A stretch of 64,000 nt of DNA from Calocera cornea HHB12733. Its lineage: Eukaryota; Basidiomycota; Dacrymycetes; Dacrymycetales; Dacrymycetaceae. Made by a program: the position numbers and the translations under genes. How positions within the stretch are numbered: position 1 is the stretch's first letter; each line of letters begins with the position of its first letter. Positions 23,440 to 34,552 of this stretch are shown piece by piece. The notes beneath the pieces are model-generated. The model saw only the letters and a program-made list of their open reading frames with translations, made no database searches and had not been told where the DNA came from. The stretch spans positions 62,001 to 126,000 of the forward strand of contig KV423916.1 in assembly GCA_001632435.1 (NCBI GenBank), written 5' to 3'.

Positions 23440-24140
23440 GAATCGCGTGATCTTCTGGGGTGATTACTTGGCACCGCCGCACCCCTCAAAGGGGGTAAGG
23501 CCACTGCACCATGATCACCTTCAGCGCTCGTGTGACTCCTGCACTCCTGGATCCCGCTATCCCTTCCCTAAATGAGAAACTTAAGGAGGCCGCTATCCTG
23601 TTAAGTCACAGAAGATGAGCTGGCGCATCTCATGCATGATACGAATTGAGGACCAGAAGGGCCCAGCGCGACCTGTGATATTCCTCTCACGCCATCATGA
23701 ACATGTCCACGAGCCGCATTATGGGCACTACACCATCAGCAGCGTTCCTGAGCGGACGCAGAGCAGAGAAGTGCAATTGGGCAGGCCACTCTTAAGGGAT
23801 CCGCCAAACGACCGCATCGTCATGTTAGGACGGACGGACATAGAGCAATGCGTAGAGTAGACGAGGGACCGCTCGATGATCGCTCCGACCTCCCAGTTCT
23901 GGCTGTTGTCCATCCTCCCGTTAGCCTGCCGATCACCGCGCCAACCTCCGCAGTGTACCTGTTGTCGTTGCATGTCATCGCTAGTCACCGCGCCAACCGA
24001 GTTGATCGATATCTCCGGTGAGTATGATGGCCCTAAGACGTTTTATTTCCACGCTCTGCAGACCTGGCAGGAACACAGTCTGCGGACGTGCGATGAGATG
24101 TAGCAGGGTCTGCAATCACCTTCGGTTGAAGTGAGCAATG
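23440..24140. repeat. Duplicated Argonaute 3' flank plus one more upstream unit
   Basis: 23440-23870 resembles the minus strand of 12505-12883, sharing blocks such as GTAGGAATCGCGT, CCTGAGCGGACGCAGAGC and AAACGACCG. 23870-24040 instead resembles the Argonaute 5' repeats (GATCGATATCTCCGGTGAGTATGA). The remnant is therefore bracketed by 5'-type repeats on both sides. No gene is seen. Confidence 0.55.
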
Positions 24141-24569
24141 CGCCAATAAGTACATGTAGTACATCAGGAGCTACCAGTGCTGCGGCAGCTGAATTGTGTG
24201 AACCTTTCGAGCAGATATGGGAGGATCGCTCAATGTGCCCATGAGGGCAGGAGAGACTTCACAGCGGGTTCGCACCGTCGTTTACACTGTTGTGCGTCGA
24301 TCGCAGGCGTAGAACAGTCGCGAGCGATCTCCGGAAACAGTCAGTGCAGAAAGTCAAAAAACGTGACGGTCACGTGTACACGCGTCCTAGCCCTTTCATT
24401 GCACCCTAACCCCAACCCTGCCCGCCTCTCTCTTCACGCGGCCACCGTCCACCTGTATCGGAGCCGCTCCCGCCCGCCCATTCCTATTCTACATCATTTC
24501 CTTCTCTTTCCTGAAGCAACTCCGACTGCTTCATCATACCCCTCATCAGATATCCTCCCCGTTCACTGC
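24141..24569. other. Upstream region of RAD52
   Basis: Contains CCCTAACCCCAACCCTG near 24410, a short telomere-repeat-like run that is also a plain pyrimidine-rich promoter tract, and the 5' leader. No gene is seen. Confidence 0.4.
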
Positions 24570-26139
24570 ATGACCACCCTCCCCGGCCTCCTCATCGATA
24601 GCTACGAAACGCCGCACCCCAACCCCTCTCGTGCCCAGATGGCGCACGCTAGCTTCAACCCATCCATGCACGGCACCATGCCGACCCAGTATATGACGAT
24701 GCCCCCGCCGATGGAGATCAGCCAGTACTCGGCTGAGCAGATCGCGACCCTGCAGGCGAAGCTCGAAAAGAAACTAGGACCAGGTGCGTGCGCCACCGTC
24801 GTTGCTGGTCAACAGTCAGAGCTAATACAGCCTCGTACAGAATACATATCAACTCGACCAGGACCAGGCGGGGGACCGAAGCTGACTTATGCAGAGGGAT
24901 GGAAGATCATCAACCTTGCAAATGAGGTCTTCGGATTCAACGGCTGGTCGTCTTCCATCACCAACCTGACTATCGACTTCGTGCGTCCAGTCATACTTGT
25001 CCACAACTGGCTCCCCTGACTCTTCACATAGATTGACGTGCATGGCGAGAACCCGCCTAGGTACAATGTTGGCGTGCATTGTATCACGCGCATAACTCTG
25101 CGGGACGGTGCATATCATGAGGATATCGGGTACGGGACGGCGGAGAATGTAAAGCAGAAGGCAGCGGCCATCGACAAGGTGCGCATATACAGAGTAAACC
25201 ACTGCATATACACTACTGACTATGCGCCAGTGCAAGAAGGAAGCGGTTACAGATGCGCTGAAGCGGACTCTGCGAAGTTTTGGAAACCTGCTCGGCAACT
25301 GTTTGTATGACAAGACGTACACTGAGCAGGTGAAGAATATCAAGTTGCCACCCGTACGTTCATCCACCCTTCTTCTGGACGTGCTCTGACGACAGCTATA
25401 GCCCAAGAAGATTGATTTGAGTGAGCTACATCGCAGACCTGAATACGATACTTCCCTCTCCATCTCGACCGCCGCGCCGCGTAATCCAGCTGTGTCCGCA
25501 CCAGTAAACACAACCAATAGCACGAGCGCACGGTCCACTGCTACCTCCGCCAAACCACCGATTCGAGCGCATACAACGCCTGCTCACCCTGCACCTAATT
25601 CCAAGCCGGATCCGCCCAGACTTCCCTCACCAGACGACAGCAACGACACAACTTACGACTTTGGCCCGGAAGACGATTCGCTCTTTGCACAGGTAGATCT
25701 GGAGGAGGCGGGTGTGTATCTGGACGAGGACAGGCCGCTCGACATTAGCTTGACTGAGGATGATAGTCGAACTATTTCACGCTCGTCAGTTCATTGGCGC
25801 ATATATATAGCACTCGCTCACTCCTGTTACCCACAGGAACACGGAAGATGGTTTAGCACAGCCGGCAGCGAAGACGAATCCAACGCCAGCCTCGCATCAT
25901 TCTATGCCTCCTCCACAAGCTGCCCGTGCAAACACAGGTGCGACGGAGGCGCAGTTAGCGGCCCAGGCAGCGCAGAACCGTCAGCAGGCTCAACTTCGGC
26001 GGCAGCAGCAGCAGCAACGACAGCAGCAACTGCTCCAGCAACAGCAACAAGAGCAGCAGCCCCCGGCACCACCCCAGCGCACCCCGCAAGCTCAACGTCA
26101 ACAACCCCAGCAAAGTTTGAGTTCTGTACAATCGAATCC

Positions 26140-26181
<42 letters not shown>

Positions 26182-27145
26182 GCCAAGACTTGAAGCTCAG
26201 AATGGCCGGCAGTCCAACCACACTCCCCAGCAGTACCATCCTCCCACTACGCCCAGCCGGTCGAATCCGCGCTCTTCCGATAACCAGACCGTTTCCAATC
26301 AACCTGCCCGCACAGTCAACACCTATACGCCGCGCCGCACTGCTGCCACGCTCCCGAAAGGGGGGGACAATCAACCTGCTGTCAATGAACCTGCCCGCAC
26401 AACCAACACCTATACGCCGCGCCGCACTACAACCACGCTCCCGCAAGGCGGCGACAACTCAATATCCAGCGTCAGTCGACCTGGAACAAGCCACGGAGGC
26501 CGATCTGGTGCGAACATGCAGACGAATCAACCATCAGTTCAGAGTGCGGGTCGAGCGCAGGGAACAGGCACCCGAGACGGTTTCATCGTGTACGATGCAG
26601 CCAAACTAGACCACCCAGGATTTCAGAGCGCAGGCGAGCGGCACAGCAACCATGGGAGCAGCGGAAGTGGGAGCGGGCATCGTTCAAGTGATGGTGCTGG
26701 GACAATGACGAACCGCGCCAATCAACAACAACAATCTGGCAATAGCAGCAACTACTTCAGAGCTCAAAGCGAGGTCCCGGATCCCGGTGCGATGGGTGGC
26801 TTCCAATACCCGACGGGAGCTGTGAGTATGTCGTTGTCCTCCCTCGTTACCTGCTAATGCTCCCCAGAATGGCTCCAGCAAACTAGCCGCTCGGTACCCT
26901 ATTGAAGGAGCGCCTCCTGTCTTCACGACCGGCAACAAGGTATACCGACAGCAGCAACAACAAGAGCAGCAGGGGGCACATGCCGGGATGAAGCGGCGGT
27001 CCGACACTATGGCTGGGTGCGTGCATTCGATTCAATCATCTGTAGATGTTCTGACTCTCGCACAAGGGGTAATGCAGGAGGCAGGCAGGCACTGAGCGAA
27101 GTTGGTATTGATGATAGGGGACAGGTCAAGAGGCCAAGGTACTGA
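24570..27145 (+). CDS. RAD52: RAD52 recombination mediator
   Basis: Eight exons (24570-24783, 24841-24980, 25032-25178, 25231-25353, 25402-25784, 25837-26821, 26868-27016, 27067-27145) join in phase to 739 aa. The conserved N-terminal annealing domain spans about residues 45-225 and includes [16 protein letters not shown] and [12 protein letters not shown], the family hallmarks. The rest is disordered, with a long Gln-rich block and two near-identical Asn-Thr-Tyr-Thr-Pro-Arg-Arg-Thr repeats. The last exon ends Lys-Arg-Pro-Arg-Tyr, a plausible nuclear signal. Rad52 forms rings that load Rad51 and anneal single strands in homologous recombination. An alternative start at the second in-frame ATG would drop 23 residues. 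The unusual length comes from the Gln/Asn-rich middle. Confidence 0.93.
26139..26180 (+). repeat. CAG microsatellite coding polyGln in RAD52
   Basis: An uninterrupted run of about 13 CAG triplets encodes polyGln inside a longer Gln-rich segment (about 25990-26180). Length polymorphism between strains would be expected. Confidence 0.9.
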
Positions 27146-27605
27146 CGGAACTCTACGTACACTGCAGGATGATTTCGAACGACCGTAATGCGTGAATGAT
27201 GTCCATTGTAAAGTGAATGCATGCGTACACCGCATACGTCCATGCTGCGGACCGGAGAGAGGTGCGGGAACCGTGCTGCCTCTATTTAGTAGTGCAGCAT
27301 AGCACCTCCCACAACGAGCAGCAAGATGCGAAGCGCATTCCCGCTTGTCCACCCGGCGGGAGAAGGGACGGACCCTGAGACGGCTGTCAAGCGGTGACGT
27401 GCGCTTGGCATGTGTCTGCACCGCGCGCCCTGAGGGTGGTGCGAACAGACTCGTGCGAGGTGTGTGGGTGGGACGCGAGCGGGTTGTCCGGGGCTTGGCG
27501 GCCCCCTTGGCTTAAGAGCACACTCTATCGCCCTCACCCGCCGCTCTCCTCCTCCTCTCCTTCTCTCCTCTTCGCTTTCTGTTCTCTCTCTCAGCTGCGA
27601 CAACC
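27146..27605. other. Intergenic region, HET-C promoter
   Basis: 460 bp between the RAD52 stop and the HET-C ATG. The last 80 bp are strongly pyrimidine-rich (CTCCTC, CTCTCC runs), a common fungal core-promoter/TSS feature. No gene is seen. Confidence 0.5.
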
Positions 27606-30600
27606 ATGGCCGCCCGCACAACGCTCCTCATCCTCCTCGCCCTTCTCGTCATCCTCGCCCTCCTCCTCCCCACCGCACACGCCTTCGGCGCAGGCAACAT
27701 CCCCTCCTACGCCTTCCTCGAGGGCAAGGCATTCCGCCACGGCGACATCGAGGACACCCTCGGCACCCTCGTCAAGCACGCAGGCGGCTTCCTGGGCCGC
27801 GGCGTCCGCTTCGGCGGGCTGGACACGAAGCGGATCTACTTTGGGTGCGTTCCCTCTCTCTGCGCACGTGTATGCAGGAGCGACAAGCTCACGTCGGGCT
27901 AGGAACTGGCTGTGAGTCCTTGATCGTCCCGTGTGGGAGGGAGGTGCTGATACAGGTGTATGCGGACAGGCGCGACTACAGCCAGGCGATGGACATAGCC
28001 GCGCTCAAGAAGCTCGAGAAGCAGGTGCGTCCCCCCTCCCTCTCTCCCTCCCGGCGAGTCTCTCACTTACCCCACCCGCAGACTATCATAAACCTGTGCA
28101 TGGCGCTCGGCTTCCTCGCCCACGGGTACGCCACCTCCGAGTTCGAAGTGACCGAGGCGCGGCTCGGCGTGTACTTGCCTACGGAGCATATCGACAACCC
28201 GAAGGGGTACGGCGGGGACGAGGATCCCAGGAAGTACCATCCGGCGCTCAGGCCGAAGGTGGAGAAGGTAGAGATGGAGATCGACGAGCGGACGGGGATG
28301 AAGAACTATATCGCTAATGGTGCGCTGTTGCTCCCCGTGCTGGTCCTCCCCAGACGGGTGTAGGGGTCGGGAAGTTCGAGCTGAAGCTGATGCGAATGGG
28401 CAGAAAACGGCACGTGGGACACGAGCAAGGCGCTCGTTCGCCGCACTCTCCAGCAGTGCATCACCATCGGCCGCCAGGCGCGCTCGAGCGGGAGCAAGGA
28501 GGCAGAGTACGAGGCCTTCCGGCTGCTTGGGACAGCTGTACGCACGCTTCCCCTCCTTCCCTTTGCCCCCCGGCTCACGTGCACTTTGTGTGCTTGGGAT
28601 CGACAGCTGCACACCCTGGAGGACTTTGCCGCGCACTCGAATTTCTGCGAGCTCGCGCTCGTCAACCTCGGCCACAACGACGTGTTCTGCCACGTCGGCG
28701 AGCACTGCAGAGTCCGCGCGAAGAACGGCAAGATGGTCCACCCGCTCGTGACGGGCACGTTTGGCGGGGCCGACTTCATCCATTCCCTGTTGGGCGGTGC
28801 GTGCCTCCGCCCTGTCCGTGTGTCCAGCGAGCAATGCTGATAGCACTGCGGCGCGCGTACAGAGGCCACCGACCACATCTCAGAGTCCTCCGTCTCGGAT
28901 CTGACGAAGGAGTTTGCGCGCGCGCGCTCCCAGTCCGGCAGCGCCTCCCAGGAAACGCTCCGCTCGCTCCTCGGCCAGCTCCCGGGCGGGGAGGGTGGCA
29001 AGCTCACGCGTGAGATGGACGGCGTGCAGCGGATGCGCGCCGAGGGCGGCGTGGGCGGGAAGCGGCCCGATCAGATGAGCCCCCAGGAGTTGCATGCGGC
29101 GCTTTGGCAGGCGCTCAAGTTCCGAGATACTGGTGTGTTGACGCCATGCTCGCCATACCGATGCCGGAGGGCTGACGCGATGCCGCAGTGATGATGTACA
29201 TCGAAGAGACGATCGAGAAGATCCCCTTGCTCTCCTCCCTCCTCGACAAGATATCCAACACACTCTCCGTCTTCGTGCTCACCACCATCGAGCCGTTCAT
29301 GAAGCCTATCCTGAGTCAGGCCACCGCAGGGCTGCAGCTGGGTTCGAGCGAGGTCGTCAACTCTGTAGATCAGTTCGAGGTGTTTAACGATCCTATGGCG
29401 GTACGTTCCCCTGCGCGTACCACTCGGGTCCCAGAATGATCACTGATTGGGGTGGCATACAGTCCGATCCCACACACTCGTTCCTCTCGAAGGACCACTT
29501 CTCGCTCATCCTCAATGAGCCCGCGGGGATGCTCGGCAAGCTCGTCCTTACGTACACTGTCAACCTTGTTGTGAAGGCGTGGGACGAACCAGGCATGGAT
29601 ACCCGTGCTGTTACCGAGCCTGTTCTCGAGTCATTGTGCGTCCTTTCCCTTCCGATTGGGCTCATTGCTGACCAAATTGTGCGATGTCGTGCTGCAGCTT
29701 CCACCCCGACTTCTACGACCAGCGGTCGGTGATCCAGTACCAGATGATGACATTCATGAAGGAGTGGATTGCCGGCCAGCAGAACCGCGGCGAGGTCCTG
29801 CGCCGGCTCACAAAGGGCGCGGTGAAGAACCACGAGAATGTGCGGCTGCATACGGGCGGGCACGAGACCGGCGTGGGTTACAACATGGGCGTGCAGGCGC
29901 AGCACCAGCTCGGGCAGTACGTGCAGGGCATCCCCGGCGTGTCCCAAGTCCAGGGCGCGTTCAACACGTTCCAGCGCATCTCGGGCCAGATCTCGCAGTT
30001 CACAGGTGCTGGCAGTGGGCAGAGGAGGGAACTCGACGAGGGAACCTTCGTGCCGCCGCAGCCGCCGATCAGCCCGCCGGCATCGTTTCCTTCCCAGGCG
30101 TTTCCTCCCGTCTCGCCTAGCCCCTCGGCAGGCGGATATCAGGAGCAGTACACGCCCGGGTATCAGCATCCCTCGGGGAAGCAGCCGCCACCTGCAGTGC
30201 CTCCTAAGCCTCAGCCACATCAAGGGCAGCAGCACGAAAGCCAGCAATACGAGAACCAGCAGCACCGAGGACACCATCACGGCGGACACCACGGGCACGG
30301 CGGCCAGAGCCCGCACCCGCAAGCCCAAGGCGGGTACGCCGCACCTACCGGACCCCCGCCTTTCCCCGCCCCGATGGGAGGCTTCGAAGGCCCCCAGTAT
30401 GGCGCCCCTCCGGGCCCGCCGCCGGGTCAATGGCAGGGCGGCTACGGCCCGCCTCCTGGCCAGTATGGGCCTCCGAGCCCGTACGGTGCCCCGCCGGGCC
30501 CGCCGCCGCCTGGTTGGGGTGGGCCACCTCCGCCTGGCTGGCAGGGTGGGCCGCCGCCGCCCGGTTGGCAGGGTGGACCGCCTCCTCCTCAGGGGTGGTC

Positions 30601-30628
30601 GGGCTACCCTGGTCAGGGAAGGTGGTAA
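27606..30628 (+). CDS. HET-C family protein (heterokaryon incompatibility type)
   Basis: Ten exons (27606-27844, 27903-27911, 27970-28024, 28082-28319, 28404-28537, 28607-28796, 28863-29132, 29189-29400, 29463-29635, 29698-30628) join in phase to 816 aa. Residues 1-26 are a signal peptide with a Leu/Ile core. The Het-C core follows (Gly-Asn-Trp-Leu-Arg-Asp-Tyr-Ser-Gln-Ala-Met-Asp, His-Thr-Leu-Glu-Asp-Phe-Ala-Ala-His-Ser-Asn). The C-terminal ~200 residues are Pro/Gly/Gln-rich, with Pro-Pro-Pro-Gly-Trp repeats. In Neurospora, het-c alleles control vegetative incompatibility, and the glycine/proline-rich tail is also typical there; outside Ascomycota the role is unclear. Exon 2 is only 9 nt and supplies Asn-Trp-Leu of the most conserved motif. 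Confidence 0.92.
27903..27911 (+). other. 9-nt micro-exon in HET-C
   Basis: GAACTGGCT is flanked by two canonical 58-bp introns (27845-27902 and 27912-27969). Including it restores the frame and the family motif Gly-Asn-Trp-Leu-Arg-Asp-Tyr. Confidence 0.85.
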
Positions 30629-30908
30629 AGACACTCAGTTGCAGAGCACCGTAGAAAGATAAGACTGTTCCCCGCGGATCGGGCATGATCGGGCGGACGA
30701 TGTGAGGACGATCGACATGCTCGTGATGATGTATCAGACTACAGGCATGAATGAGGGAAGTATCAGCATCGCATGAGTTCAGGGTGCAATAGCGTTGATG
30801 TCTGCAACGCAACGAGTTTGTGAAGCAATGTCATGGTGTGCCGGCCACTCGACAAGGTTGGGATCGGATGACCTTGTTCAAAACAACTAACTTAGGTGCT
30901 CCTTGGAG
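30629..30908. other. 3' flank of HET-C
   Basis: About 280 bp of likely 3' UTR and spacer before the inverted-repeat element. No gene is seen. Confidence 0.5.
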
Positions 30909-31417
30909 TTATTTCCTAGGATAGCACCTGTCCGGAGGCGAAATGACTGAGATAGCACTCCGGGTGCAGTTTCCTCTAATAGCACCTTCTTGGGCGGGCA
31001 AATCGCCTGTGGCGCGCCCTAGAGACCTCAGCCTTGCCAAGAACTGATTTTCCAGACTCAGCAGCCCGTTAAGTGTGAGATTCTTGACGGCACAATATGG
31101 GATATTTTTGGAGGATTATTGGCTGCTCAATTCTCACCCAAGCCAATGTAAAGCCATTGTACTTTGAAGCGTTACAATCAAAAAGGCGAGTTGTTGCGAC
31201 ACTAAGGCATTCTCTTATGTTGCACCGTGCGTGCTACTCTTTGAGAATCTGCTTCCTTGGGGAGAAGCATTACTTCCCTCTTGACTTGGCAAGCCCGCTT
31301 CGCATCCGTTGAGGGCTAAGGTCAGCTCAGGACTTAAAAGTGCTACTGGAGGAAAAATGCTGCCGGAGTGCTACTTCAGTCTTTCCGCCTCCGGACAGGT
31401 GCTATCCTAGGAATTAC
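30909..31417. mobile_element. ~500-bp non-autonomous element with inverted ends
   Basis: The left end (from about 30912) and the reverse complement of the right end (to about 31414) share TTCCTAGGATAGCACCTGTC and continue to align for about 80 bp with a few mismatches. Each end carries three iterated TAGCAC cores at about 30-bp spacing (left: about 30922, 30952, 30980). TTA lies just outside both ends, compatible with a 3-bp target duplication as in Harbinger-type elements, though one side is shifted by a base. No transposase is encoded; the interior holds a few CTTCC-type units. It is best called a MITE. Confidence 0.65.
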
Positions 31418-31429
31418 CTCTGCTCCTTG

Positions 31430-31595
31430 CTTGCTTCAGTCACCACTGTGCTTCCGCTGAAGGCTTTGCTTCCGTTTTTAATTGCTCCTCTGTGGAGAAT
31501 GTGATTCCGCTCCGAATTTTGGCTCTGTTATTTTGGTTCGGTACCGCTACCCCGTTTGCCTCCGAGATTCGGTCTGCTTCCGTTAGCTAGGGCTT
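31430..31595 (+). repeat. CTTCCGC array A
   Basis: About nine degenerate units of the form (A/T)TTGCTTCCGCT plus a short AT-rich spacer, roughly 18 bp apart, follow the inverted-repeat element and precede the cyclin gene. Same strand orientation as arrays B, C and D. Confidence 0.6.
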
Positions 31596-31679
31596 CCCAG
31601 ATGGACCCTTGAGGTGAACACGTGAGCTGGATGGTCGTGCAGAGGCAAAGTGCGTGTCAGACGTCAGCCTCTTGTACAG

Positions 31680-32714
31680 ATGTCCCTCCCCCATCCTCTT
31701 CTCTACCCGCTAGCTTCAGCCGCGCAGCTCGCACAGACTCCGTGTCGCGCAGATGGCATACCGGCCTGGCTGGAGGAAGATCTGCGCGCCGAAGGCTGCC
31801 GGCTGATCCAGAGCGCCGGGATACTCCTCGGAGCGTGCGTGCGCGTGTCCCGCGCCCCCGCCGGGCCAGAACTGACGGCTGCAACAGGCCGCAGGTCGTG
31901 ATGGCCACCGCTCAAGTGCTGTTCCAGAGGTTCTGGTATGTCACGAGCATGCGCGAGTTCTCCGTCTCCGTATGTACCCACGGTTTGAGCGCGCATACAG
32001 CAGCTCATGACGTCCCAGCAAATCGCGATGGGCGCGCTGTACCTCGCGTCCAAACTGGAAGAGCATATCGCGCGCATGCGCGACATCATCAACATATTTG
32101 ACTTGCTCCTCTCGCGATTGCGGTACTCGCTCGCCCATCCCACCGCACCACCCGAGTCGTTCAAGTACTCGCCAATGTCCTACTACTCGAACGAATACTA
32201 CACGTACAAGGACGAGCTCGTGATCGCCGAGATGCAGCTGCTGAAGCGCCTCGCGTTCAATGTGCAGGTGCAGCTGCCGTACAACACCATGGTCAACTAT
32301 CTCAATGTACTGGGTCTGGGGAGGGTGGAAGGCATTGCTCAGAAGGCGTGGGGGTTCTTGAACGACGCGTGAGTCTGGGTGGTCCAGCCCGGAACTGCGG
32401 GTCTGATGCGGTTCCTGTCCAGGCTTCAAACCCCCGCGTACGCTGTATATCCCTTCCCGACGATCGCCTGCGCAGCGATACACCTCGCTGCGCGTGAAGC
32501 GAGCGTCTGCCTTCCCGAGCCCCCCGAGCACGAGCCGTGGTGGGAGCTGTTCGACGCCGATCTGGAGGATATGGAGCAGGTGTGCGGGTGGGTGCTCCGG
32601 CTGTACAGGAGGCAGGATGAGGAGGAGAGGGAGCTCGTTCAGAACCTCCTTCTGGGCGGGAGGAGGGAGGTCAGGCAGTGGCTCGACGAGGTGGAGCCGA
32701 AGGCGAGCACATGA
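31680..32714 (+). CDS. Cyclin L-type protein
   Basis: Four exons (31680-31834, 31888-31969, 32019-32368, 32423-32714) join in phase to 292 aa. The N-terminal cyclin box has the cyclin L signature: Ser-Arg/Cys-Arg-Ala-Asp-Gly-Ile-Pro, Glu-Glu-Asp-Leu-Arg, Gln-Val-Leu-Phe-Gln-Arg-Phe-Trp-Tyr, and Leu-Ala-Ser-Lys-Leu-Glu-Glu. A second cyclin fold follows (Pro-Phe-Pro-Thr-Ile-Ala-Cys-Ala-Ala-Ile-His-Leu-Ala). Cyclin L partners CDK11-type kinases in transcription and splicing control. It lacks the Arg/Ser-rich tail of animal cyclin L, as expected in fungi. The third intron boundary was chosen at TCCCAG because the nearer acceptor would leave only 31 bp. Confidence 0.87.
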
Positions 32715-32904
32715 TTGTTCTGCTGCACGTCGAACTCGCATCTCGAAGCATTACCATACGAACTCCATGGGGAGGAGGGACAATATCTTCCCGCAGTACG
32801 CGGCGGAATGGACTAGCCGTTGATATCAACAAGGACGTCTGGGGCAGGTGAGCTCCACGCATACGAGCAACTGCACGGCACCTGATGGCTGTTCCTTAGG
32901 CCGA

Positions 32905-33255
32905 TCTGCGAGCCGATGCTTTGAACCACAATGGGCGGGACGGCGTGGACAGGGTTTGTTCAGTCAGCACCTTGGCATGAAGGGCCTGGTCTCGCGCTTC
33001 ATGGAGAACGGTGTCTTTGGCAATGCCGACAAGGCGGATGCGAAAGAAGAGGGCGAGCTGCGGCCGACGAGATGACGCAGAAGTACGAGTAGGAGATTGC
33101 TGACGAGCTTTCTCAGCTGCCGCACGACGTACGCATGCATCCCTGCACTTGCTTTCAGAAGGCTGACTGACGCATGCACAGGGCCCCGAAGGTTCTCCTG
33201 AACCAGACGTGGTAGACCAAGGCGCAGCCTCGCTCGACGGCTTCGACAATGGGTG
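32905..33255 (+). pseudogene. Broken copy of the Num1-like gene 5' end
   Basis: The sequence aligns along its length to 6985-7310 of the Num1-like gene, including intron 1 with its GTACGC donor and the ACAGGGCCCC acceptor. The best-kept part encodes Leu-Val-Ser-Arg ... Val-Phe-Gly ... Ala-Asp-Lys-Ala. A 4-bp deletion shifts the frame near 33066 and a TAG interrupts the original frame near 33090. Because the intron is kept, this is a DNA-level duplicate and not a retrocopy. It starts about 190 bp after the cyclin L stop. Confidence 0.8.
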
Positions 33256-33589
33256 ATGTGATCGCATATCAGCGACGGTGATGTGGTCACCAACCTCCCA
33301 CATTGATGTTTGGTAAAGTAACGGCCTTGGATATCGCTGTCATATGTATAGTTGATGGTTAATACAACTGCTACCGCCCGCGCCTATGGTTGCGTTGAAG
33401 GCACTCTGCAGACTGGGCGCAATTCGTTAGAACACGGTGGGGCATCCCCACGTTTTGACCCTTCTAGAGGGCATGTGAGTGAAACCTCTGTCGCTCGCTG
33501 AGGACTGCCGAGCTCTGTTTCAATCGCTCTACACTAGAGCGCATGGGTTGCAGGTCTGCCTGGGTCAAGGAGTGCTTGCTCCCGTTTGG
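33256..33589. other. Intergenic region
   Basis: Spacer between the broken Num1-like copy and CTTCCGC array B; no gene or clear repeat. Confidence 0.4.
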
Positions 33590-34166
33590 GGCCCCGACTT
33601 TGAGGTTTGTTTCCAGCTACAGTTTACTTCCGTCGAGCTTGTTCTTTCCCCTATGACTTTGCATCCGCTTTCATTTTGCATCGGCTCAAATAATTGTTTC
33701 CGCGCTGTATTTACTTCTGCGTTGGGTTTGCATCCGTCTAAGAATACTTGCTTCCGTTTGTAATTTGTTTCCGCCGGCGCATTTACTTCCGGTTGGTAAT
33801 TGGCATCCGTTACAGTTGTTATCCGGCATTAAATGTACTTCCGCTCTCTTATTTGCCTCCTCTTGCTTGCTTCTTTTTGCTACACCAAATTTCTGCCTCC
33901 GTTTCCAAATTCTGCTTCGGCTTCATATTCTGATTCCGCTGTAACTGTGATTCCGCTGAAATAATTGCTCCCGCTTTCGATAGCTAACCCCGCTAAAGTA
34001 TCTGCCTCCGCAGTATCTTTACTTCCGATAACAAATTTGCTTCCGAACCTCATTTACTCCCGCTTTCTTAAATGTACGTCCGCTCTCATTTCTGCTTCCG
34101 GTGTTGCATTTGCTTCCGAATAGCCACTTATTTCCGCTTAGAATCTACTTCCGCTAGAAGTGGTCT
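33590..34166 (+). repeat. CTTCCGC array B, the longest
   Basis: About 33 consecutive degenerate units in about 577 bp (mean about 17.5 bp), each TTTGCTTCCGCT-like followed by 5-9 mostly AT-rich bases. The CTTCCG core is kept in most units while spacers vary freely, so it is neither a simple microsatellite nor a clean tandem minisatellite. All units point the same way. Confidence 0.75.
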
Positions 34167-34552
34167 ACTGACCTGCGCACACGATCCAGAGAGCATGAAT
34201 CATCCGTCCATCCATTATCCGGCCTGAGCTAAAATGACTATACAGCCATACTAGGATACTGAAATTAGGCAACAAAGGGGAGGGCTTGGTATGTGCGATC
34301 TGGTTTGAGCGCATGTTACAGGCAGGGCAGTGTTCGTCGTGGTACTTGTGTGGGGCGCGAGGTGTCGGGTGTCGGTGTTAATGCAGGTTGCGGAAGTGGG
34401 TGAATGGGTGAACGAATATGAGGGTGTTGGTGAGCATGCGTGAAAGAATAAATAGGCATCCAGTCGTAAATCGTCAAACCGCAGCGAACAGCTTCGGGCG
34501 AATCAAGAAAGTGGAAAAGAAGGTGTTCCGTGAGATTGCCTCAGTCGCGCAC
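34167..34552. other. Intergenic region
   Basis: About 390 bp of 3' flank of the minus-strand serine-rich gene; no further gene recognised. Confidence 0.4.

Noticed and set aside
25902..26193. PolyAla ORFs on both strands
   Set aside because: Alternate-frame readings of the RAD52 CAG-rich segment.
33479..33933. Phe/Leu-rich plus-strand ORFs in array B
   Set aside because: By-products of the TTTGCTTCCGC repeat read in different frames; no start context or conservation.
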